Assembly (NCBI RefSeq): GCF_954871325.1
Contig: NC_088778.1
Span: 4,125,743 to 4,189,742, forward strand
Direction: 5' to 3'
Source of the DNA: Gordionus sp. m RMFG-2023
Taxonomy: Eukaryota; Nematomorpha; Gordioida; Chordodea; Parachordodidae
Length of the DNA stretch: 64,000 nucleotides
This document shows positions 1 to 10,064 of this stretch, in pieces (position 1 is the stretch's first letter; every line of letters begins with the position of its first letter). The position numbers were made by a program, and so were the translations under genes. The notes under the pieces were generated by a model. That model searched no databases. It had not been told where the DNA came from and worked only from the letters and a program-made list of their open reading frames with translations.

Positions 1-391
1 TAAATAAAAAATAAAGTAAAAGTCACGACAAAATTGTCGGAAATTCACAGTGTTTGGAACTCTATATATAGATTATAAAGTATTTCTGGTCAAATAAAAA
101 AAAAATTTCAAATTTCAAATTCGCCCTCAGTAATTGATTTAACATTGAGAGATAGAGACTCTTAATCCCCCATGATTTTCATATCCCAATACGATATATA
201 TAAACGAATATTTATTATTCATGAAAAAATGTGATGTACTAAAAAATGAGGGAAAAATTTAATTAAGACTATATATAAATTTATCATGTAAAATTCATTC
301 TTCCTTGGAATTTAACCAATTTTTCTATAATTTAATCAGTGGTTGGTATCAACTCTATATATATATATATAAGAAAGGACTAATCAATATT

Positions 392-592
392 TTTTGTTGT
401 TAAACTCCTACAATTGCGCCGGTTCTCAAAAACGGTTATAACTCAATATTTTATCCAGAAATATTACGCAACTAAAGATTTTGCATAGATGGCTAAAAGG
501 TTTGTATATCTTTTAGCGAAATCTAGAGGCTAGGGGAATATTTTTCTGGCTTTTTTCCAAAACGGCTCAAATCGAGCCATTTAATATCATTA
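392..592. mobile_element. Foldback hAT-type MITE, copy A
   Basis: This is a short imperfect palindrome of the family best seen at 12336-12558. The left end contains GTTGTTAAAC and an AACGG...ACTCAATATTTT block. The right end carries the complement, ending in CGGCTCAAATCGAGCCATTT. The interior includes the family words GATTTTGCATAGATGG and AAATCTAGAGGCT. The terminal bases are eroded and no clear target duplication is visible, so this copy is old. Confidence 0.7.
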
Positions 593-2657
593 CTTCGCAG
601 GTATGTTTTATTCTTGTTAAAGAATATTATATTTATTTCACCCCTAGAAGTTCATAGGTTAAAAGATTAACCCTTTTTAAAAAGATGACTTGTTAATTTA
701 TTTATCAAAGAATGGCTGGCGTTAATAATCGCCTTGACTTCTATGTAAAGAGGTTAAAGTTCATTCAATGATGAGGTTAAAGGAATTCGCAGGCAAGCCA
801 ATAGCTCATCAAGATCACTCTTAGTTATTTGATAGTAAATGTATTACTCAGGTCCCCTAGTTTTGGATAGGGAAGGATTCCAGTAGTACATTTTAAAAAT
901 ATTGGGATTATTTGCATTAAGAACTGTTTTAACGATAAGTTATATAAAAGTTAATATTCGACACTATTTCGATTTTGTTAAATTTATTTAAATATTATAT
1001 ATTTTACAGCTTATCAAATGATAAATAAGTCTTTGAACTACAATAAATTTTTATATTTAACTATGAGGGCATATATAAATTTTTATATTTGTTAAATAGA
1101 CATCTAATAAATAAGTCACTTTGAACAATAAATTTTTTTTTAACTATTGGACATATAAAAATTATTATATTTGTAAAATAGAGATGGTTATAGACAAATT
1201 TCTATATTTAAATAATATATCCAAACATTTAGATATTATAATCCTTTAAAGGAGTTATAGGTTTGTAAAGCAAATTAATAGGAAAGAAAAATATATTGAT
1301 GTTGTTCACATATTAAATTACAAATTACACCTCAATGTGTTTCGGAGTTATTTATAATTTAACAGTAGTTATATAATTGATTTTTTATTTATCATAAACC
1401 TTAACTTATTCATCCCCAAATATAAATAAAGAATTACATAAATGCATGATTTGTTTAAACTTAAATCTCCAAATTTTCAGAATATACGTAAAACTATTAT
1501 TGAAATTCAATTATTAATTAATTATAGATTTTACTCATAAATTTTAAATTACACCTATCTATAGCTTGAAACCGTTTTTCCACATTTACCAATTTATCTT
1601 TAATTCATGATTTAACTTCGAAATGGTCCAAAGGCTCCCGTTTAAATAAAATGCTGCGGTTGACGAATGTAGATTATTGCGATAAGCGAATTAAAATTTT
1701 CTATATAGTTTCTTGAATTTTTTTGCATAAAATTTTTAAACTTTTTTTCACTAAACAATATTTCGCCATTGGAGCGGAGCAACGTTAATAGGGTGCCATT
1801 CATATTATATTTTATCTTTTGCACCAATTTATTAATTCCATTTCTTGAAAAGGAGGCACTTTATGTATGACCATATAACAAGGATAGTAAGAAATATAAT
1901 ATTTCTATAAATGATATATTTTCAGATATAACAAATATATCTCTTTAAAAAAATATTGGTTGTGATGCTTAAAAGAATAAAGAATGATTTAGTGAATAAA
2001 TATCTATCATAAAACAACACCTGGACATATTGTTTTGATACTACCACCTATTAAATTTATTCTTTAATAAAAATTATATTATAAATTTTATCTTATAACC
2101 TTATTTCATTTATTATCAGTTGAAATATTTTAATTTTTACAGTTAGAAAATGTATAAAAACCTATATATTCAGGGATATATATTTATGTTTATTTATGAT
2201 TTTAATAATTTCTAAGACAAAGATATTTATATAAATTATATGTTAAAAATAAATGATATAATATAAAAAAAATTCTAAATTGATATATCAATTCTAATCG
2301 ATTTAGCTAAATATGCTATTTATTCATTTATAATGATTAAACCATAATATACTTAATGCAAATGATTGATTTGAAACGAAATTAACTATAAAAATATTCT
2401 AAATTTAAGCGATAAAGAAAATTTTATCAGTTGCGGTTCTGTTATTTTTGATGTAATTGCTAAAACATTTACGATAATTTATTGAAAATTATATAAATCT
2501 AAAGTTAATAAAATAATTTATAGTGAAAATAGTTCGAACTAAAGATAATTTAATATTTAATTGATAAAATTTATAATATTTTGCATGCTAACGATATTGA
2601 TGTGTTAATAGTATTGGTAAAATTAGCAATTATTTATTTAAGATATATAATAATCAT

Positions 2658-2772
2658 CAGTTGTGTCACTGGTAGGAGGTTCATGGACTCGAGCCCACAG
2701 AAAATATGAAGAGTCCCTTGTTTTTAAATCATTAAAAAAAGAATGATGTTTTAAAGGTTAGTGGCGCCCCTG
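2658..2772. mobile_element. hAT-type MITE with CAGTTGTGTCACT ends, copy 1
   Basis: A 115-bp element whose left end, CAGTTGTGTCACTGG, is an imperfect inverted match to its right end, which reads CAGGGGCGCCACTAACC on the minus strand. It is flanked by a perfect 8-bp target duplication, ATAATCAT, at 2650-2657 and 2773-2780. An 8-bp duplication and a CAG start fit the hAT superfamily. The interior holds GGGCTCGAGTCC on the minus strand, which resembles a tRNA B box. The related copy at 15861-15982 sits at the paralogous place in another R1 copy, so the insertion predates that duplication. Confidence 0.8.
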
Positions 2773-3798
2773 ATAATCATTAGAAAAACTTACATTTTAA
2801 AAATATAGAGATAATTTGCATTAAGAAGTGAAGTTATATAAAAGTGAAAAAATAATATGGAAAAACCTCCAGATCCAGACTCTTTAACTTAATAGGAATG
2901 AAAAATATATTGATACTCTATGGATAAAAATAGATAAGCTTATTCTTAATTTATTATATTGTATTAATGATTTTTTAAGTATCTTTATTATTTAATTTTG
3001 ATAAAATAAATTACATTTAACACTAAAAGGTAGCATCTAACTTTAATGTCGATTTATTAAATTATAAATTACACCTCAATATTTTTCTGAGTTATTTTTA
3101 AATTAACTTAAAGTAGTTATATACTTAATTCAGTGATGAAGCGTCCATAGAAGCAAGGGAAGCATTGCTTCCCTTGAAAATTTTCTTACAAAATTCTTAA
3201 ATAAACTTAATATAATCTTTATATTATGCTAATAAACTAAACTGACTTCGTTAAAAAAATTAATATAATTTTTATAACGTTAAAAAGATTAATATTATTT
3301 TTACTATATTAAGAAATATTATTACTTTTACTACGTTAAAAAATTTACTATTAAATTTACTACATTAAAAAATTTACTATTATATTTACTACATTAAGAA
3401 AATATACAAGAGGGAAGCATATTTAATATTGCTTATTTTTTTTAATAAAAATTGCCATGGTATTATATAATTTTACTTAAAAAATAAGCATTGGGGAAGC
3501 AAATAAAAAAATGGTTATTTTTTTAAAATAAATAAAAGAGAAATAAAGGTTTTTATATAATATTTTTTTCATTACCTTTTTTAAATAAAAAATTTTTTCG
3601 TTTTTAAAATCCTTAATTAATAATAATTGTAATTTTTTTTTTATTATCAATATAAGATATAATAATTTAAATTTTCATTATAATAAATTTTAATATATTT
3701 AAAAATGTTTGAAAAATATATAATAACACTATTAAAAAAAAAGAACGGAGATGGTGTGACGCAGGGAAACAAAAATGAAAAAGGAACGTAAGCGTTGT

Positions 3799-4473
3799 CT
3801 ATGATAGCTCTTTGGCTAGAAGGCTACCATTGAAACTGATATAATTAGCTTTGTGAATCGCTATGGATAATCGTTGACGAAGAAAAAAACCCTCTCGAGG
3901 TTCTTCTGAGAGTTTGCTGATTTGTGATCCTAAGTTTTTGAAAAATGCTAAGGCGAGTTTTCCGAAGGTGCCAAGAGTGGTTGATATGATTGGGATGAAG
4001 CAATGATCGTTTATTATTTCTGTGTATTTAGAAATTTTAAGTTGTTCCTTCTGGTCAAGGATGTTGATGGCGTGGTTGGATGGGGCCAAGGGGTCAATAC
4101 AGGAATAGTCCCATACCAAAAGTTGGCCTCTCCTCCATGGGATTTGAGAGATCCCATCAGGACGTTTACCGTCAGATCTAAAAAGACCCTGTGGTTCTAA
4201 CGTGGAAGGAATTTGGGCGGATTTCAGAGCATGTTGGATGATTGTATTACATTGCTTGTGTCTGATGAATCGTCCATTGCAGGAGCGACAATGTAAACTA
4301 TGTCTACCCTTCGAGTAAACTGGCGAGTTGCACCCTGAGCAGATGTGGGGGTGAGTGATGGAACAATTTAGACGAATGCCGATGGCATGGGTAAATTCAT
4401 TGTTGATTAGTTGAAGCTGAAGATTGGTAGATGGGATGGCCTCAAGAAACTCATGTCCCGTACCATTAAGCAA
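3799..4473 (-). pseudogene. LINE C-terminal CCHC finger and PD-(D/E)XK endonuclease
   Basis: This is the C-terminal module of the LINE. It opens with a CCHC finger, CSGCNSPVYSKGRHSLHC (C-x2-C-x9-H-x3-C), followed by a second CRSC pair. The endonuclease follows: GKRPDG carries the first acidic residue of the PD-(D/E)XK fold, LLVWDYSCID carries the second, and a lysine-rich KISKYTEII segment completes the core. The tail, EPREGFFLRQRLSIAIHKAN, is typical of this lineage. The domain ends at a TAG stop at 3799-3801. All expected catalytic residues look intact. It overlaps the reverse transcriptase frame by about 65 bp because of the frameshift between them. Confidence 0.88.
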
Positions 4474-5965
4474 GGAAGAGATAGGGTGCGGTCGGTAGAT
4501 TGCATGCTAGATAAGAGAGTTTCAACGCAGCGAGCAACCACTGGTGCATCCCAGTCTTTCTGTTTATGGGTTGTAGGGGGATGAGAATCAGCATTGATCC
4601 TTGTTTTCCAAATATCCATAGCCACGATTAAGGAAAGGTCTTCTTTAGAATTATGGGCGGTGGTTATTGGCTTTGTCAAGAGACTACTCGATATGAAAGT
4701 AGTTGTTGCTAAGTCAAGTGGAGATCTGATGCCGAGACCACCAAATTTGGTTGGAAGAGTTGCTTGGGCCCAAGCGGTTTCGTTGAATCTGATATTTACT
4801 ATTTTTTCGGTTAAGTCCTTTATTCCTTTTTCGTAAGTTTGGAGAGGAATAGGATATTTAAAAATTGGTGTTGACCGAAGTGCGTAAAGAATCCTTGGTA
4901 TAAAAAAGAAATTTTTTAGCAAAAAAAAGGACTTGTGTGATGGAAGAAGTGTAAAGATGTCCTCCAGTTTAAGGAGTATGTCAAGTGTGGAATGAAGAAA
5001 GGTGCTTATTGCCTCGTGTCCTCCAACAGGCGATCCTAGATGTGTTAATTCAACGCTTGATGTGAATTTGAAATCGTGAGTGTTGGGAGCATTAGAATTT
5101 AAAAGTGAGAATTCAGATTTGCTCTGGTTAAGCGAAAGTCCAATGGCTGTGCCGATTTCTTTAATTATGGTGACTGCTTTGGCAATTTCACTACTGGGAC
5201 CACTCAAGATTCCATCATCAATATACCAAGCGTGGAGCGATAGAGTACATGAAGAGTTTATTGATTTTATCATGTTATTGATTCCAAGACTAAAGAGAAA
5301 GGATCCGAGAGGGTCACCTTGTTGGATACCCTCGACAGAAAGTATCTTTTCTTTGTTGAATTGTAAGATTGTTGGTGATTGGTAGCAAGAGAAAAGAAAT
5401 TTGGTATAAGCGGGGAAATGGAAGCAAGTTGAATGTAGGAACGTGTTGCGCGAAAGAGTGTTGTAGGCGTTAGAGAAGTCAATTTTTACTAGGGATTCGT
5501 TTTTTGGGTTATTTTCAAGGTGAATTCTTGTTAAGTGCACAGCGGCTTCACACCCACCAGGTATCCCTACACCAAGTTGATAGGGGCTTAGAATGTGTGC
5601 GGCATCGTGTTTGATTCTAGATGCGATTAATTTAGCGACCAATCTACGGTAAGTTGAACCAATGGCGATGGGCCGAATGTCCTTGTTTGGTTTTTGGAGT
5701 GCGATGAGTCTGGCACCGAATAGTAAGGGGGTAATAAAGCTGGGTACGTCTCCATTTAGGATTTTGTTGACTAAGTTTGTGATTTTAGTGAGAATTGAAA
5801 CCTGTGTACAGATCACAGGAGAGGTAATGTCCTGTAAAAAAATTGGTCTAATCCCATCTAGACCATGAGCCGAATCCCGATGAAAAGATAGGATTGCTTT
5901 CCTTACTTCTTCCTGTGTGAAATCTGCTGCACAATGGGAGAAGGGTTGGGCAATATTGGCATAAA
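4450..5965 (-). pseudogene. LINE reverse transcriptase domain
   Basis: The reverse transcriptase of the LINE copies the element RNA into DNA at the nicked target. The domain shows the usual blocks in order: SAHGLDGIRP (fingers), RPIAIGSTYRRLVAKLIA, LGVGIPGGCEAAVHL, KIDFSNAYNTLSR with the first catalytic aspartate, EGIQQGDPLGSFLFSL, and the catalytic YIDDG box (about 5211-5225), then SVELTHLGSPVGG and a thumb ending WAQATLPTKFGGLGIRSPLD. All catalytic aspartates are present. The frame is open for roughly 1.5 kb and continues upstream of the first GTG-like start into the fingers. A frameshift at about 4440-4473 separates it from the endonuclease. Known relatives are single-ORF LINEs, so the two frameshifts are decay and not programmed. 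Confidence 0.9.
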
Positions 5966-6640
5966 TGTTGTTGTGGGATGCTTTGATCGAAGCTTAATTA
6001 AGGTTTCTAAATTGGATTCCGCCAGAGTGTCATTGGTTGAAATGAGTTTGAGGGCCCCATTGATATTAAGACTGTCAATTTTCTTCGAAATCAATGAGGC
6101 TTTTTGTTGAAGTGGTGTTTTTTTGTTTTTGTTTTTTGGATGTCTGGAGATTTGGGACTCATGAAGATGAGTGTTGATGTTTAAACAGGCATCTTTTATT
6201 TGTTGAGTTAATGATTTTTGGAGTGATATGTCAGGTATTTTGAAAGTATTGTACCCAAAGTTTAAAAATTTTAACCATTCTTCTTCTTTGTTAAAATTTT
6301 GCAAAAGAGAAGATATGCAGTTGCTGAGAGATTTAGCTACTTGTATTCTCGCTCCTTTGGGTATTCTCGTTATGATACTTGGTTTTGTGGAGTTAAGAAA
6401 AATATCTGAGAATGAGGCACCAATTACTTCGTTTAAGGGATAATCTATGAGAGGGGGGGGAAGCGAGTAAGTGATCTGAGAAAGAGGCGTGTGTTTTGAA
6501 TGCGGACACCTGTTAGAGATTGGTCCATCAAAGAAAAATTCTCCATCATTTGTTAAATGTATTGGTTTCATGCAGGATGGGCAGATTCTGCGTTCGTGGG
6601 GAATGGCCATAGGTATAAAAAATAAAAAAAATGCTGCCAA
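5965..6640 (-). pseudogene. LINE N-terminal region with CCxH-type zinc finger
   Basis: This is the N-terminal portion of the LINE protein. Near its start it carries a short finger, RRICPSCMKPIHL followed by NRCPHSKH, giving two CxxC/CxxH-like pairs that would bind nucleic acid. A conserved-looking stretch, RIPKGARIQVAKSLSNCI, follows, then a basic region and SLNINGALKLISTNDTLAES, which matches the pre-RT linker I recall from invertebrate members of this LINE group. The reading frame shifts at about 5960-5990: downstream of it the next frame reads FTQEEVRKAILSF and runs on into the reverse transcriptase. The start is not certain, because the hydrophobic residues before RRICPSC may not belong to the native protein. 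Confidence 0.75.
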
Positions 6641-6929
6641 TAATAAAGCAAAAGCACCTGTGAGAGGTCTGTTGATTGATGTGCAAAAATAGCGAAGGAA
6701 TGATGAATATGTATGTCAGAAAAATCGAGCAAAGAGCGAGAAAGATGCTCAATATGAGAGGTTTCAAATAAAAAAAGGATTAATTATTAAAAATTTTTAA
6801 AATTTTCTAGAATATTATTGAAAATTTATTAACATTATCATTTAGCTCAAGAAATATAGAAGCGAAAAAATTGATTATTGAAAAAGGAAGACTAAAACCA
6901 ATTTTAACTTAAAAAAGTAAGCAAAACTT

Positions 6930-7565
6930 GCATCCGTAATTTTTCTATCGATAAATAATATAAATCGCTCACTGGTAAATTTTATAGTTCTCTATATTGT
7001 TGGTCATGCCTATTATTCCCAAAGGAAAAATATGTTTGGAATGATAAAGGATTTTCGGATATGATTTTTCAAAGGAAGTTAAACGTCATGAAGAATCAAC
7101 CGCTCATTTACAGGATTCAATTATAAACATCTGGCCAAAATTGTATTGAAAATATGATAGATTCGATGCGCAAAATATCAATTGAACAGCATAATTCGAA
7201 AGTCAAATCAAATAGAGAAATATTGAAAATACTCTATATGTTATATTGGAATTCAGGAGCTCGCATTCCGTGGTGATGATGAATCTTCTAATTCAGTAAA
7301 TAGAGGAAATTATATTGAATTAATTTATATGCTGGAGAAAGAAAATTTACTATTGAAATATCATTTAGAAAATAGTATAGTTTTTTATTGGACTATCATG
7401 CGATATTCAAAATGATTTAATAAATTCCATTTCATATGTCATACACCAAAAAATTTTAAATGAATTAGAAGAAACGGAATTTAAATCAATAATATTAGAT
7501 AAAACAACAGATATCAATAATAAATCTCAACTGGCTGTAGTTCTTCGATATGTTTTTAAATAACA
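6930..7565 (+). pseudogene. hAT transposase fragment (TTF finger and DUF4371)
   Basis: These are plus-strand remains of a ZMYM/TTF-type hAT transposase, broken by several frameshifts and stops. The first recognisable part is a TTF-type zinc-finger tail, KEVKRHEESTAHLQDSI (about 7073-7123). ELAFRGDDESSNSVNRGNYI (about 7256-7315) and ILDKTTDINNKSQLAVVLRY (about 7494-7553) follow, matching the start of the DUF4371/RNase H-like catalytic region, where the D-x-T-T-D block holds the first catalytic aspartate. The rest of the catalytic core and the C-terminal dimerisation domain are missing. The fragment cannot be active. It explains the terminal repeats and target duplication of the surrounding element. 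Confidence 0.82.
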
Positions 7566-7907
7566 CATTGTATGAAACAAAATATTTATTAAATTTAAAC
7601 GACACTTATTCTCAATTTTTCGACTTACACAAGCTGGAAACCTAATTATAGGTAGTGTTTCGGGACGATGAATTTAGAAATGATTAGAGAAAACAGGATG
7701 AGCCAAATTCGATTATCGAATTTATCTTTGATTTCGATTGAAAAAAATTATTAAAAAATTTAAAATCTAGCGATAACTTACTCAAAAACAAAGACGAACT
7801 AATTTATAAATCTTAATGTTTTTATGGTTTGAGTTTGACTAAAATATAAAAATTATTTTTAATTGCTTCCCTAGTAGTAAACTTGACGCTTCGCCACTGA
7901 CTTAATT

Positions 7908-8500
7908 GTATATTTATGTTAAACCTTATCTAACTCAGCTAATACATATAAAAAATAATATAGTAGATGACCATTCTTTTTTCATTTTTATATTCGCTTA
8001 TTATATTTCGCATTACTTTTTTAAATATTACAATTTTAGCATTGAGATATAAAATTTATGGATATCATGTTTGTTGAAATTATACACTGTTATATTTTTC
8101 TACGTATTACATAAATTTTTATAAATAATAAATTTACTATCTTCATCTTCATCATCAACATCAATAACACTGCCTAATTGATACATAAAATATAATATAG
8201 TCATGAATCATTATGGTAGTTATGAAATATTTTGTGTGGGAAAAAAACCTTTAAATTCGAATGTAGCATACGATAATGATTTTTATATGCTTAAGATCAA
8301 TCTTCACTTAATAATTACCTTAATGACATAAATATATAGTTGAGATAAGGAAAATAGATGGAGATTATTAAAAATGTAATATGCATTAATATAATAAAAA
8401 GAATAAAATCGATTCTTAAACATAAAATTTAATAGTTTATTATCTAGCATCTTTTCATTTTAAAATTTTATATAAATTTGATATTTTCTAAAATGATGGT
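7908..8500. repeat. R1 repeat matrix between hAT and gypsy A
   Basis: This non-coding A+T-rich R1 sequence contains TACATAAATTTTTATAAATA and TGATATTTTCTAAAATGATG words. The stretch from about 8120 onward parallels 28330-28700, including the point of gypsy insertion. No gene or terminal structure is visible. Confidence 0.5.
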
Positions 8501-9775
8501 TGTTGAATATGTTCATTGATGTTATTTTATTATTTATTTTGGCAATTTATTTTATATTATATCAATTTGTATTTATATTTAATCGGTGAATTTATTAACA
8601 TTTTTTATACATCAATTTGTATTAGTTATTTTTTTTATTATTGTTTGAAAAAAAAATATATAAAGAGATAAAAAAACGTAATGTTGGAAAATAAAAATGT
8701 AATTTATCATACAATAAAATTTAAATTATGACAAAAATAAAATATATAACATGATTTTATTACTTAATGGAAAACACTATTTAATTCCAAAATGGTGGCC
8801 AAGACGAGTCTCGAACTTGCGATCTTCGCGTTATCAGCACGACTTAACAAAAAATGTAAATTTAATGGCATTCAAAGAATTATTGAGAAAGTGAGAGTAT
8901 CTTCGTATTCCAAAGATGTCAGAAAAGCAGTCAAGAGCTCTATGACCATAGAAGACATTTACAATCTAGGACTAGAGGAAGATCGGACCCATAAGGCATC
9001 AAGGGTGAGATGAAATTGTTACATTTGAATGAATCATCTGGTGTACAAGAGGTTAATCACATGGGCAGAGTCAAAAATAGTTACGTAAACAAAAACCCAT
9101 TCAGGACTCTCAAGCACATGGTGAATCTCTTATCAAGCAACCCCAGTACACCAATGAAAATCTCCCCGCACAGCATTTTGATGAACTTTACGATTTACGC
9201 TAAAACTATTGCTGTGACACGATTTGATGAACGTTACGTTATACGCTGCCAACCACCGCGACAAACGATTCAACGAACGCGATGATAACGACCGCGACAA
9301 ACTATTCAACGGACGCTACAAAAACGACCACGACAAGCGATTCAACGGACGGCACATCAACTTCCACGACAATCGTTTTGATCAAAGCTACGATAATTGT
9401 CACTATAACCGCAACCCTTTTGCTAATCGCAACGATAACCACTACGACAATCGATACAACAATAGCGGGTACAATGTCCCTTGCAGTCGCCACGAATCTC
9501 ATTGTGACCATCATCAAAGCCCTGATCGATGGGATGACTGTTATAGAGGTGATAACCGAATCAACTATTCTCGTCTTGGTCAGCACAGACACAACCCTCA
9601 AAATATTAATGGTTAGCCGAAATATTCGTCGAGGCCCAACCAGTACAAAAATGACAATAATATTTACAATAGATCTTCTGATTACAAAGATCGTGATTGT
9701 CAATTGAATACGAACCATGTTATGAACATCGAAGTGATCGATGATGACAACGAGTCAAACACAGACCTTAAAGAA
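8501..9775 (+). mobile_element. Ty3/gypsy-type LTR fossil A, copy 1 (5' part)
   Basis: A fossil of the gypsy element whose fuller copy lies at 28702-30962. It has a 5' LTR at about 8501-8792 that starts TGTTGAATATG. A primer-binding-like TGGTGGCCAAGACGAGTC follows at 8793, then gag-like coding sequence with a run of repeats rich in Asn, Asp, Arg and His. It stops where the CGTCTACA element begins, so only the 5' part remains. It is broken, with several reading-frame breaks, and looks old. The same insertion point in R1 as in copy 2 means both descend from one insertion followed by duplication of the region. Confidence 0.8.
9236..9560 (+). repeat. Short tandem coding repeats in gag of gypsy A
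   Basis: A G+C-richer stretch of imperfect units of about 36 bp built from words such as GCGACAAACGATTCAACG. It encodes a low-complexity chain rich in Asp, Arg, Asn, His and Phe (for example DKRFNGR). The same block appears at about 29463-29660 in copy 2. Long open frames on the opposite strand across this block are a by-product of the repeats and are not genes. Confidence 0.7.
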
Positions 9776-10064
9776 ATTTTAATTTCACCTTTTTAATTAT
9801 AATGATACTCTTTGAGATATTTTAAAAAGAATAACTTAAATTACTTCATCTATACTCAGCGTCTACATGACAGGATTTTTATTGGATGCAGACCCCCTTT
9901 AAAAATCTTTGCCAACCCCCCTAAAAAATTCCCGCCACTTTCGGCGGCGGTGTGACTTTATTATTCTTTTTACTTATTTAATTTATTAATACTCTTATCA
10001 AAGAATTTATAAAGGATAACTTAAATTAATCTATCTCTACTACCAACTATTGATATTTTGTGAA

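Larger units (their letters stand above)
1..3130. repeat. R1 repeat matrix, left end
   Basis: This non-coding A+T-rich stretch is a diverged copy of the R1 family that underlies 1-40 kb. A marker word, AAGGCTCCCGTTTAAAT, lies near 1631 and recurs near 15140, 19680, 20770, 21855 and 27440. A second marker, GGATAGTAAGAAATATAATA, lies near 1882 and recurs in close form near 27690, 32175 and 35675. A short TA dinucleotide run sits at about 353-371. Apart from the two MITEs listed separately I see no gene here. The 61-residue frame at 1642-1827 lies inside the repeat and looks accidental. Confidence 0.6.
3745..6768 (-). mobile_element. LINE with restriction-like endonuclease, nearly full length
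   Basis: A non-LTR retrotransposon on the minus strand with three parts in order: an N-terminal zinc-finger region, a reverse transcriptase, and a C-terminal CCHC finger followed by a PD-(D/E)XK endonuclease. This order is that of the early-branching LINEs with a restriction-like endonuclease (R2/CRE/NeSL/Utopia types), which cut a chosen site and prime reverse transcription there. Base composition rises sharply in G+C against its surroundings, which marks both edges. The coding sequence has two frameshifts and no other obvious break, so the insertion is fairly young. It lies inside the hAT element at 3131-7899. A-rich runs occur at both junctions (3734-3742 and 6768-6776), so I cannot fix a target duplication. 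The exact family within this lineage is uncertain. Confidence 0.88.
3131..7899 (+). mobile_element. hAT transposon (TTF/DUF4371 type) split by a LINE
   Basis: The element starts CAGTGATGAAGCG and ends with the complement of CAGTGGCGAAGCG, giving 13-bp terminal inverted repeats with two mismatches. It is bounded by a perfect 8-bp target duplication, ACTTAATT, at 3123-3130 and 7900-7907. An unfilled paralogous site is visible in another R1 copy near 17985-18030, where GTAGTTATATATTTAATTG runs straight on. The subterminal word GCTTCCCT appears near both ends. Plus-strand transposase remains lie at about 6930-7565. A LINE of about 3.0 kb sits inside on the minus strand, so without it the hAT is only about 1.75 kb and is internally reduced. 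It is no longer autonomous. Confidence 0.92.

Noticed and set aside
9302-9718. Long antisense and alternate-frame open frames across the gag repeats
   Set aside because: Short-period coding repeats create open frames in several phases at once. The threonine/valine-rich products have no independent support.
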